64,000 bases of DNA from Sphingomonas sp. DG1-23. GTDB taxonomy: Bacteria > Pseudomonadota > Alphaproteobacteria > Sphingomonadales > Sphingomonadaceae. The notes under the pieces are model-generated. The model did not search any database. It was not told the DNA's origin and saw only the letters and a list, made by a program, of their open reading frames with translations. The DNA lies in the NCBI RefSeq assembly GCF_030730875.1, contig NZ_JAVAMA010000001.1, forward strand, positions 186,001 through 250,000, written 5' to 3'. Position numbers and translations under genes: made by a program. The stretch's first letter is position 1, and the number at the start of each line of letters is the position of its first letter. Of this stretch, positions 25,727 to 33,742 are shown piece after piece.

Positions 25727-28700
25727 TCACAGCCGGAGCGAAATGCCCGCGACGATCTGTCGGCCGAGGAGATCGTAACCCATGATCGTGTTGCCGCGCA
25801 GCAGCCCGATGCGCGAGCGGCTGTCGGGCACGAGCGGCGGATCACGATCGAGGATGTTGTTCGCGGCGAGCCGGAACGTCATGTCCTTGGTGACGTCGAA
25901 GGTGAAGGCGAGGTCGAACCAGTTGTACGCGCCGATCCCCGGATATTGATCGCGACGCGCGCTGGCGTCCTGCGCCGGAATGCCGGTGTCGGCGGGCGCG
26001 TAGACGTCGAGCGGCATCGGCCCGCGATGGCGCCAGTTCAGCGACACGCTGGTCGTCCGCTCGGGCGAGGTCCAGGTGGTGCGCAGCTGGTGCGCCCAGC
26101 GCGGCATGCTCTCGCCGCACAGATTGCCGAAATAGCCGACGCAATCGCGCGGATCGATCGTCGGCGAGGCCTGCGAGCCGACGCGCGTCATCAGCGTGCC
26201 GTTGAAGCTCATGTCGAGCCGTCCGACCGAGCCGAGCCCGACATTATACTGCCCCTGGAAGTCCCAGCCGTGCGACTGCGACTTGTAGCCGTTCGCCGAT
26301 CCGCGCGCGACCCAGCCGGTCGCCGGGCTGGTCGCCGGCGAGCTCGACAGCGTCCCGTTCGGATTGCGCACGATGCCGCGGCAGAAATACTCGTTGCCGG
26401 TGGCGAGGCACTCGTTGATCAGGTTCTGCGGCTGCAGGAAGTCGAGCTGGTCCTGCAGGTCGATCAGCCAGCGATCGATCGACACGGTGAGCCCGGGCAC
26501 GAAGCGCGGCCGGAACACGACGCCGAACGTCTTGGTATAGGCGGTTTCCGGCTTGAGGTCGAAACCGCCCTCGCGCACCGTGCAGCGATCGTCCGGGCAG
26601 ATCAGCGTAGTGCTGCCGTAGAGATTGGGGGCAAGCCCGGTATTGGCGCATTGCTCGGGCGTTGCCGACGGCGGCAGACGCGGACCATTGGGATTTGCCG
26701 GGTTGATCCGCGGGGCGCAGGGATCGGCGTAGAAGCCCTGGTTCCAGAAGATGTTGGCGGCACCCGCCGCCGTGCCCACGCCGGGCGCGGCCTGCGACTT
26801 GTTGTACGATGCACGGAAGGTCAGGTCGGAGATCGGCGACCACAGGCCCTCGACCTTCCATGTCCCGAACTTGCCGTCGAGACGATTATATTTCGACAGG
26901 CGATAGCCGGCATTGACCTGGAGCAGCTTGGTCCACGACTGGTCCTCGACCAGCGGCGCCTGCAGCTCGATATTTCCTTCGAGGATGCTCTGGGTGAAGC
27001 GCTGGTTCTGTCCACCATTGTTCTGCTGGTAGATCTCGTTGACGATGGTGCGTTCCATCTCCTCGCGATATTCGCCGCCCAGCGCGATCGCGAGGCCCTG
27101 CTCGGCGAACGGCGAGGTCATGCCGTATTTGCCGAGATCGCCGCTGACCGTGCCGACGAACTGCAGCAGGCGCGGAATGCGCGTGCTGATTCCGCCCGAG
27201 GCTTCGCCGTAGAGATAATTGTTGAGCGCGAGATCCTGGTTGAACGGCGTGAACGCGTTGAACGGCACGCAGCTGGGATCGGTGCCGTTGACCACCGAGC
27301 GGCAGGTCGGCCGGCCGCCGACATTGACCACGTCGAGCGAGCGATTGATGTTGTCGAACTGCGCGAACGGCACGTCGATCGTGTCGAGCCGTGCGCGCGA
27401 GATCATGCCCGCCACGTCATAGGACCAGACATCGTCCAGCACCCGGCCGCGCAGCCCCGCGACGATCCGATAGCCTTCGTTGGTGAACTTCTGCTCGACC
27501 AGCGGCAGCCCGTCGAAGCGATAGCGCACGTCGAGCGGGGCGTATTGCCCGGCGACCCCGGCATTGGCGCCGCACAGCACCTGCGCCTGCGAGGCCGACA
27601 GGAACGGGTTGTCGCAATTCACCCGGAACGGATCGCTGCCATAGGCAGTGAAGGAGTAGTTGCGGTTGAGCTGGGTGTTGTACGATTTGTCGCGGTAGAA
27701 CAGCGCCGTGCTGTAGAATTCGACATGGTCGCTGATCTGCGCCGTCAGGAACCCACCGAAATTCAGCCGCTCGAACGGGCGCTGGAAAGCCCAGTCGTCA
27801 TAGGGATTGGCGGAAGCGGCGGACGGGCCGCTGTTGATCGGGATGAAAGTCCCGTTGCCGTTCGGGTTGTTGACCAGCACCTGCCCGGCGCTCGCGCCCG
27901 ACTGGGGAATGATCGTGCCGGCCGGCGTATAGCTGGCGCGCGAGCAAGACAAGGTCGCGGTGTTGCTGGGCTGGACCACTTCGCACTGCGAGAAGGAGCG
28001 GTCGCGCAAGCGCACCAGCTCCGACTGGCGATAGTTGACGAAGCCGCTGATGTTGACCCTGTCGTCGAACAGGTTGACGCCCGCTGCCAGGCTGACGTCG
28101 GCGCGGCCTCCGTCATTGGCCGTACCGGTCGCCGAATTGAACCCGGCGCGCCGGACGGCGTCGGTGACGTCACCTGCGCGATTGTTGTGGTTGAAGAAGC
28201 TGTAGTTCGCGTCGAGGCGAACCCCTTCGAAGTTCTTCTTGAGGATGAAATTGACCACGCCCGAGACCGCGTCGGAGCCATAGACCGACGAGGCGCCGCC
28301 AGTCAGCACGTCGACCCGGTCGACCAGCGCGGTCGGAATGATGCCGACGTCAACCGTGTTGGGCAGTCCAATGCGCAATCCGTCGATCAGCATCAGCGTG
28401 CGCTCATATCCGAGGCTGCGCAGCTTGATGCGCTGGCGGCCTTCGGAGTCGCTGAAATTCTGCTCGGAATTGACCTGGACCTGCGGCAGGCGATTGAGCA
28501 CTTCCTCGATCGTGGTCGCGCCCTGCGCGGCGATCTCGGCCGAGGTAGTGGTGACGATCGGTGCAGCCGAGCGGTTGTTCGGGCGCACGATGCGCGTGCC
28601 GGTGACGACAATTCCGACGCTCTCGGTCACGTCGTTGCTATCGGCATCCGCGGGCACCTGCGTTGCGGCAACCGGATCGCCGGCAGATTCCGGCGCGTCC

Positions 28701-28777
28701 TGTGCCTGTGCGGACGGAGGCAGCGCAACCAATGCGGCCACGCAGCAACTCGTGGCCAACAAACCCCTGAACAGCAT
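25727..28777 (-). CDS. TonB-dependent receptor
   Basis: A 1016-residue outer-membrane importer. A signal peptide ending QAQ precedes a TonB-box-like IVVTGTRIVRP segment (about residues 55-65), a plug domain (IEEVLNRLPQVQV; GYERTLMLIDGLRIG; YGSDAVSGVVNFILKKNFEG) and a long beta-barrel ending in ...AGISLRL. GAAGAGGAG lies before the ATG. The gene has no adjacent enzyme, so the ligand is not indicated; size and plug sequence place it in the large carbohydrate/peptide-type group common in sphingomonads. A CACCGGTG palindrome lies about 140 bp upstream. Confidence 0.95.
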   Translation of the reverse strand: MLFRGLLATSCCVAALVALPPSAQAQDAPESAGDPVAATQVPADADSNDVTESVGIVVTGTRIVRPNNRSAAPIVTTTSAEIAAQGATTIEEVLNRLPQVQVNSEQNFSDSEGRQRIKLRSLGYERTLMLIDGLRIGLPNTVDVGIIPTALVDRVDVLTGGASSVYGSDAVSGVVNFILKKNFEGVRLDANYSFFNHNNRAGDVTDAVRRAGFNSATGTANDGGRADVSLAAGVNLFDDRVNISGFVNYRQSELVRLRDRSFSQCEVVQPSNTATLSCSRASYTPAGTIIPQSGASAGQVLVNNPNGNGTFIPINSGPSAASANPYDDWAFQRPFERLNFGGFLTAQISDHVEFYSTALFYRDKSYNTQLNRNYSFTAYGSDPFRVNCDNPFLSASQAQVLCGANAGVAGQYAPLDVRYRFDGLPLVEQKFTNEGYRIVAGLRGRVLDDVWSYDVAGMISRARLDTIDVPFAQFDNINRSLDVVNVGGRPTCRSVVNGTDPSCVPFNAFTPFNQDLALNNYLYGEASGGISTRIPRLLQFVGTVSGDLGKYGMTSPFAEQGLAIALGGEYREEMERTIVNEIYQQNNGGQNQRFTQSILEGNIELQAPLVEDQSWTKLLQVNAGYRLSKYNRLDGKFGTWKVEGLWSPISDLTFRASYNKSQAAPGVGTAAGAANIFWNQGFYADPCAPRINPANPNGPRLPPSATPEQCANTGLAPNLYGSTTLICPDDRCTVREGGFDLKPETAYTKTFGVVFRPRFVPGLTVSIDRWLIDLQDQLDFLQPQNLINECLATGNEYFCRGIVRNPNGTLSSSPATSPATGWVARGSANGYKSQSHGWDFQGQYNVGLGSVGRLDMSFNGTLMTRVGSQASPTIDPRDCVGYFGNLCGESMPRWAHQLRTTWTSPERTTSVSLNWRHRGPMPLDVYAPADTGIPAQDASARRDQYPGIGAYNWFDLAFTFDVTKDMTFRLAANNILDRDPPLVPDSRSRIGLLRGNTIMGYDLLGRQIVAGISLRL

Positions 28778-29210
28778 TCTAACTCCTCTTCATTCCCTGC
28801 CGCGTCTGGCGGGATCGGAGTGGCGTCGACTGCTTTTCGCGCAATCGTACCGCCTGGCATTCGCGCGCGACGGGCGATCCGCCCATTTCACGCCATGCCC
28901 CTCCCCCAACGTCGGTAACACCGGTGCTGTCACACAGAAACGTTCTGGACAACTATAATTCCGAAACTTGGTTTACGAATTCCGGCACCTGTGCTTTGAA
29001 AACCGCACTTTACGACGAAGCGCGCCCGCGGCCATTAACACCCCAAATTCTCCTCCACTCCGGCCTTGTGCCGGATCCAGCGGGCGGCTGGACGAAGGGG
29101 AGTGGAGAGCGCCGCCGTCGTGGTACGGCGGACCCCGGAACAGGTCCGGGGGTGACGCCTGGGGCGAGTGGCAGCTGACCACCTGCTTCCAGCCGAGGTA
29201 AGTTATCGGT
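28778..29210. other. Intergenic region (433 bp) with a repeat-like segment
   Basis: The gap contains the receptor promoter (palindrome AACACCGGTGCT around 28918-28928, with AT-rich sequence about 28930-29010) and, at about 29050-29160, hairpin-rich sequence resembling dispersed repeats elsewhere in the window. No protein-coding gene is supported. Confidence 0.5.
29132..29153. repeat. Small hairpin repeat (ACCCCGGA...TCCGGGGGT)
   Basis: Inverted arms ACCCCGGA and TCCGGGGGT around a 5-nt loop, preceded by further short stems (GGCCTTGTGCC at 29063). The style is that of REP-like intergenic elements; it lies downstream of the GNAT gene and upstream of the receptor. Confidence 0.4.
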
Positions 29211-29687
29211 TTACGATCGGTCGGCTGGCCGCTCTAGGGCCAGCGTCATGTTGATCGCCGGCCCGAAACGGGTCTGCGCCGTGCCGGAAGCGACGAAACC
29301 GCACGCCTCGTAAAAGCCGCGCGCTTCCGGCGCCGCCACTACCTGCAGCGAATTCGCCCCGCGCCGGCTCGCCACGGCACGCGCAGCGCGCACCAGGTCG
29401 CGCCCCAGCCCGGTGCGCCACACCGCCGGATCGACGAACAGACCGTCGAGTTCGGCCTGCCCATCGGGACGCGACAGGACCACCATGAAGCCCTTCACCC
29501 CATCCTCGCGTTCGCAGACGAATACATCCCCCTTGATGATTTGCCCGACAGGAAGGTCGATCGCCTCCGGATGCTGCAGCAACGCCTCTCGATATGTTTC
29601 CCAAGCCAGCGATGCGCGTCGTTGCAGCGCTTCCAGATCGGCGCGCTCGTCCACGCGTGCTGCGCGAATGCCCGATATGTCAGTCAT
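29211..29687 (-). CDS. GNAT-family N-acetyltransferase
   Basis: A 158-residue acetyltransferase. The acetyl-CoA-binding motif A is visible as LDGLFVDPAVWRTGLGRDLV (Q/RxxGxG/A variant RTGLGR) and motif B as ARGFYEACGF. It transfers acetyl groups from acetyl-CoA to an unknown amine. It is transcribed leftward, divergent from the eCIS-core locus; the 225-bp gap between them (29688-29912) is distinctly AT-rich and presumably holds both promoters. Confidence 0.88.
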   Translation of the reverse strand: MTDISGIRAARVDERADLEALQRRASLAWETYREALLQHPEAIDLPVGQIIKGDVFVCEREDGVKGFMVVLSRPDGQAELDGLFVDPAVWRTGLGRDLVRAARAVASRRGANSLQVVAAPEARGFYEACGFVASGTAQTRFGPAINMTLALERPADRS

Positions 29688-29912
29688 GGCTGTATCCCGG
29701 CATGTGTTCGGCGCACTTCAATAAACCTTCCGCCGTAATATTGCCAAGATACCCATCCGAACTGCGTAAATACAGGATACACGACCATAAAGTTTTCTCC
29801 GAGGCTGAAACCCGACAGAAGTTTCCAATATTCGCTTTGCGGGCATTGGCCCTGCCCGTAGGATATTGCGCATCACCGAGTCGTGGAGCCGCGATGCAGC
29901 GCTTTCCCGGTC

Positions 29913-31883
29913 ATGCGTAGGTGGAGTCCTCCACCGATCACGGAGCGCGCTGAATCGCGCATCGCGGCGCCGTCGGCACGACCTTCGGTCGACATCGGCG
30001 CGCCGCCCCGACGCTCGCTGGGCGAGAAGCTGGCCCAGATCCCCACTTATTCCGCCGCCGCGACGTCGCTGGCGGACAAGGCCCCGGACGAGGACATGCT
30101 CGAGCGCCGGGCCGACGAGGCCGCCGCCAAGGCGCTGAGCGGCGACCCGCCGCACCCGCCACGCGATGCGCCGCGCAGGGCGCTGGCCGCCGATGGTTCG
30201 CGGAGCGGCGGGCAGCCGCTGGCGCCGGTCATGCGCGCCTTTTTCGAGCCCCGCTTCGGCTGGGACTTCTCGCGCGTGCGCGTGCATTCGGATGCCGCCT
30301 CGGCCAGCGCGACGGCGGCGGTGAACGCGCATGCCTTTGCGAAGGGCGGCAGCATCCTGTTCGGCGCGGGGCGATTCGATCCCGGCAGCCGTGGCGGGCT
30401 GCACTTGCTGGCGCACGAACTCGCGCACGTGGCGCAGCAGTCGGAGATCGGCGAACGGGTGCAGCGCCAGAGCAAGGAAGGCGAGCAGACGGGAGTATCA
30501 ATCCCCTTTGCCGTCAAGGTGACGCGCGTGCTCAGCAGCGCGGAGCTGCTCAAGGAGCTCGGCCTCCAATATGCCGCCGCCGCCGCCGACCCCGCCGTCG
30601 CCAAGGTGCGCGCCGCGACCAACTGGACCTGGGTAGGCGACCCGATGGTCGTGACCGATGCCGATGTCCGCAAGGGCTATATCATCGTCCCCGTCCGCGA
30701 CCGCAACATCCAGCCGTCGAGCCCCGAGGAGAAGAAGGCGCGCGACAAGTTCGCAGCGTCGCTTCCTCCCGGCGAGCGTGCCGCGATCGAGAGCGAGGCC
30801 TATGAGGAGTTCTGGAACAAGACCCAGTACAAGGTCGGGCAGAAGCTGGGCTCCGGCGGCGACGACAAGAAGATGGGCAAGACGCTGGACACGATCCGCG
30901 CCAATCTGCTGCGCCAGCGCGAAGCGATCGAGGCGCTGCCGCCCGAGATCAAGGCGTTCATCTTCGACGAGACCGCCACCACCGTCATCCCGCCCGAGCA
31001 TTATGACGACGCGCTGCGCATCGCGCAGAAGATCTCCGAGCTGACTCCGCTCGAACTGGCCGAATATAAGAGCCGCGTCACCGCGCGGACCACCGACTGG
31101 TCGGTCTATGAAAGCGCGGTCGATCGCTATCTCGCCGAGCGCAAGCAGCGCGCCGAGGTCACCAGCGAACGCCGCACGGTGGAGACGCGGCTGTTCAACA
31201 TGGACGCGCTCTACACGCGCTACCGCGAGTTGATGTCGCTGCAGAAGACCAGCACGATGGGTGCGGGGGCGAGCAGAATCCCCGGGGGCGGGATGGTGGG
31301 CGGCACCGGCATCGGGACGCTATCAACCACCAACAAGATGCGCGCGGAGCTCAACGCCGATCTGGTCACTGCCGGCTTCCCCGGCGGGATCACCGATTTC
31401 GAGGCGTTGCTCCACCGCTACGAAGCGGCTTTCGAGAAGGAGACGCTGGCGCTCGCGAAAGTGATGCTCGACCAATGCCCATACGCTCTGGAAGGAGGAG
31501 GAACGCTACAGCGCCACGGGCAGCATGGACGCACTGCACCAGTCGGTCGAGCAATCGGGCGCGCGCGGCGATTACGAAGAAGGCGACAAGATCCGCGACG
31601 AGCATGCGCAGATGCCGATGACGCCGGACGAGATGGCGGATCAGGCCTATTGGGTCGGCAAGCGCAACGAGGCCCGGGCGCGCGGATCGAGCAAGGTGAG
31701 CACCGCGGGGAAGGACCACCCGCTAATCCAGCAGAACGATTTCGATCGCGAGCAGTTCGCCCGCACCACCTCGGCGGGCGGGCGCCGTCAGCAAATGCTC
31801 GATTACATCGCCGCGCGCCGCAAGGACATCGAGACGACGCGCAAGGCGCTCGAGGACAAGCCGTCGCAAATCTATGGCCTTGA
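29913..31883 (+). CDS. eCIS-core (DUF4157) protein, N-terminal part; reading frame broken at about 31475
   Basis: The first half of a giant effector-like protein. Residues about 95-190 are a textbook eCIS_core/DUF4157 domain: RFGWDFSRVRVHSDAASA, AFAKGGSILFGAGRFDP and the metalloprotease-like helix LLAHELAHVAQQ (HExxH). Charged, helical sequence follows to about residue 520. Beyond ALAKVMLD the natural reading continues in the +1 frame, and the in-frame tail to 31883 is arginine-rich nonsense. Removing one base near 31472-31476 would restore one 1118-residue protein through 33270. ATG at 29913 is preferred (MRRWSPPP); a GTG at 29883 is possible. DUF4157 proteins are linked to extracellular contractile injection systems and polymorphic toxins; no injection genes are in this window. 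Confidence 0.82.
   Translation: MRRWSPPPITERAESRIAAPSARPSVDIGAPPRRSLGEKLAQIPTYSAAATSLADKAPDEDMLERRADEAAAKALSGDPPHPPRDAPRRALAADGSRSGGQPLAPVMRAFFEPRFGWDFSRVRVHSDAASASATAAVNAHAFAKGGSILFGAGRFDPGSRGGLHLLAHELAHVAQQSEIGERVQRQSKEGEQTGVSIPFAVKVTRVLSSAELLKELGLQYAAAAADPAVAKVRAATNWTWVGDPMVVTDADVRKGYIIVPVRDRNIQPSSPEEKKARDKFAASLPPGERAAIESEAYEEFWNKTQYKVGQKLGSGGDDKKMGKTLDTIRANLLRQREAIEALPPEIKAFIFDETATTVIPPEHYDDALRIAQKISELTPLELAEYKSRVTARTTDWSVYESAVDRYLAERKQRAEVTSERRTVETRLFNMDALYTRYRELMSLQKTSTMGAGASRIPGGGMVGGTGIGTLSTTNKMRAELNADLVTAGFPGGITDFEALLHRYEAAFEKETLALAKVMLDQCPYALEGGGTLQRHGQHGRTAPVGRAIGRARRLRRRRQDPRRACADADDAGRDGGSGLLGRQAQRGPGARIEQGEHRGEGPPANPAERFRSRAVRPHHLGGRAPSANARLHRRAPQGHRDDAQGARGQAVANLWP
31465..31480 (+). 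other. Frameshift point within the eCIS-core gene
   Basis: In the upstream frame the sequence reads MLD then QCPYALEGG; in the +1 frame from the same place it reads NAHTLWKEEERY, which continues sensibly into the downstream part. One surplus base in GACCAAT explains both. No stop-plus-slippery pattern of known programmed sites is present, so a real mutation or a sequencing error is more likely than recoding. Confidence 0.75.
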
Positions 31884-33270
31884 CAAGCTGCTCGCCGCCT
31901 CCTTCGCCGCGCAGGGGCTGGAGGGCGTGCGCGAGCGGATCATCCGCGACCATATCTCCGACGTGCATTGGATCGAGGCGATCCCCCAGATCATCCTCGG
32001 GGTGATCGCAGTCGCCGCCGGGCTTCTGACCGGCGGCGGCGGGACGGTCGCAGTGCTCGCCGGGGGGACCGCGCTCGGCATCGGCGCCTATCAGGCGCTC
32101 GAGGAATTCCGCCGCTACGAGATGAAGTCGGCCGCCTATGGTGCGCAGCTCAGCTCCGACGACCCGACCATCGCCTGGGTGATCGTGGCGGTAATCGGCG
32201 CCGGCTTCGATGCCGCGGCGTTCGCCAGCGTGCTGCCCAAGCTGCGCCCCGCGATCCAGGCCTTCGAGGCCGGGGCGGAAGCGAACGACGTCGCCAAGCT
32301 GACCGCCAAGCTTACCGATGTAGAGGAAGGCATCCGCGCCACCATCGTGCGCGCGGCCGAAGCGCGCGTCGAGGCGCGGGCGGCGTGGAAGGCGATCCTG
32401 CGGCCGCCGGCGGTGCTGCGGATGGTGATCCTGCCCGGCGCGGAGGAATTCGGCCGGCTGATCTATGCGGTCTATCTCACCGCCAAGCAGGGCATTCACG
32501 ACTTCAAGGTGTTCGTGAAGACCAACGAGGCGATCAATCTGATCGGCGACATAGCCAAGATGGCACCCGAAGACCTCGCTCTGCTCAAGACCGGCTATAT
32601 CCAGGCCGTGGCGGACATGGAATCGGTTGCCGCGCACGCCAAGTCGCTGGGGCTCGATGCGGCCCAGACCGAGGGTTTCCTCAAGCTCTGGGCAAACAGC
32701 AAGAACGCCACGCTCGCCCAGACCAAGGCCGAAATGGGCGTGTTCGCCGCGACCAAGCAAGGGGGGCTCCCAAGCCGGCCGCTCGGCAAGCAATCGCTGA
32801 TCGTCGACGAGAATGTGATCATCGCGCAGAGAAAGCGCGCGGCAGGCACGAAGCTCCAGCCGGGCGAGGAGGCCGCGCTCAAGCGGATCGACGCGCAGGG
32901 CTCGCCCGACATGCGGGTATCCAAGGTGATCGGCACCAAGGGCGGCGGCACCGACGCGTTCGACATCACCGTGCCGCGCGACAGCCAGCCGTATAAGGAC
33001 GTGGTGTCCGAGCTCGAGCGGTTGACCGTCGGCCAGAACAAGGGCGCCGAAGACCGCGCCATCGTCGCCGACGTATTTTTCGCCAAGACCGAGCCCGGCA
33101 CCACGCCGACGCTGGCCACCCACGACCCCGGCATCTACAATCGGTTGCTGCTGGCAACCGGCAAGGATCCGGCGAAGCTCGGCAAGAGCGTTGCCGAATT
33201 CTATCCAAATGGCTTTTCGGTGACCATCAAGGGACAGACCATCAACGTGCTGCCGCTGCCGAAGAAATAG
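31525..33270 (+). CDS. C-terminal part of the eCIS-core protein: membrane-active middle and PIN-like toxin end
   Basis: 581 residues that belong to the protein beginning at 29913, displaced by a frameshift. A helical charged region comes first, then two hydrophobic segments (IILGVIAVAAGLLTGGGGT and WVIVAVIGAGFDAAAF). The last 130 residues resemble a PIN nuclease: SLIVDENVIIAQRKR (first Asp), EDRAIVADVFFAK (acidic middle) and TLATHDPGIYNRL (final Asp after a strand). This gives the polymorphic-toxin layout of core domain, linker and nuclease tip. The ATG at 31525 has no good Shine-Dalgarno, so independent translation is doubtful. The gene ends one base before a small ORF. Confidence 0.75.
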   Translation: MDALHQSVEQSGARGDYEEGDKIRDEHAQMPMTPDEMADQAYWVGKRNEARARGSSKVSTAGKDHPLIQQNDFDREQFARTTSAGGRRQQMLDYIAARRKDIETTRKALEDKPSQIYGLDKLLAASFAAQGLEGVRERIIRDHISDVHWIEAIPQIILGVIAVAAGLLTGGGGTVAVLAGGTALGIGAYQALEEFRRYEMKSAAYGAQLSSDDPTIAWVIVAVIGAGFDAAAFASVLPKLRPAIQAFEAGAEANDVAKLTAKLTDVEEGIRATIVRAAEARVEARAAWKAILRPPAVLRMVILPGAEEFGRLIYAVYLTAKQGIHDFKVFVKTNEAINLIGDIAKMAPEDLALLKTGYIQAVADMESVAAHAKSLGLDAAQTEGFLKLWANSKNATLAQTKAEMGVFAATKQGGLPSRPLGKQSLIVDENVIIAQRKRAAGTKLQPGEEAALKRIDAQGSPDMRVSKVIGTKGGGTDAFDITVPRDSQPYKDVVSELERLTVGQNKGAEDRAIVADVFFAKTEPGTTPTLATHDPGIYNRLLLATGKDPAKLGKSVAEFYPNGFSVTIKGQTINVLPLPKK

Positions 33271-33271
33271 C

Positions 33272-33742
33272 ATGGGATATAGCTACGATTATCTCGTTGC
33301 CGCGCTGCGGTGCCCGGTCACCGGCAAGGTGACGCCTGCCGATTACACCACGGGAATGACCACCTATTTGCCGGCCGAGCCGGCGATGGCGGAGCTCGGC
33401 GTGGGCGATCGGCTGGAAATCGATCCGGCACGGGCGAACGCCGGGGATTATAACGGCTATCTCCTGGTCAACCCGGTCGTGCCGGGGGCGCCGGTGCGGA
33501 TCTGCCAGACCTGGGAATGCCCCTATTGCGCGGTGTTCATCCACTGGGCCGAGATCCGCGTCGAGGACGGGACGATCGCGGCGATCGAGACCGTCCCGAT
33601 CGACCGCGAGACGCTGGCGCGGGTCAACCTGATCTCGGTCGACGTGGTCAGCGTGGTGGCGGACCTGACGGGCGAGCCGATCGAGACGCTGCCCGGGACC
33701 GATCTGGTCGGCAGGCTGCGCGCGCTGCTCCAGGCCCGCTGA
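33272..33742 (+). CDS. Small protein after the toxin-like gene, candidate immunity protein
   Basis: A 156-residue protein of no family I recognise, starting one base after the toxin-like gene (TAG-C-ATG), so translation is coupled. It is acidic overall and mostly beta-strand in character, with Cys pairs that could bind zinc (CPVTG near residue 14 and WECPYC near residue 81). Position, size and charge are those of an immunity partner for the PIN-like C-terminus. That role is inference; a structural or chaperone role is possible. It converges end to end with the DUF885 gene. Confidence 0.65.
   Translation: MGYSYDYLVAALRCPVTGKVTPADYTTGMTTYLPAEPAMAELGVGDRLEIDPARANAGDYNGYLLVNPVVPGAPVRICQTWECPYCAVFIHWAEIRVEDGTIAAIETVPIDRETLARVNLISVDVVSVVADLTGEPIETLPGTDLVGRLRALLQAR

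Noticed and set aside
25637..28918. Long open frame (over 1000 codons) on the + strand opposite the TonB receptor
   Set aside because: High-GC codon bias leaves the antisense frame open; the product is rich in Arg, Asp and His and has no family features, while the minus strand encodes a textbook receptor.
28918..28928. CACCGGTG palindrome upstream of the 25727 receptor as a specific operator
   Set aside because: An 8-bp GC palindrome arises easily in DNA this GC-rich, and no second copy was found near related genes.
31440..31530. Programmed +1 frameshift in the eCIS-core gene
   Set aside because: There is no rare codon, stop or slippery element of the known prfB type at the junction; mutation or sequence error is simpler.
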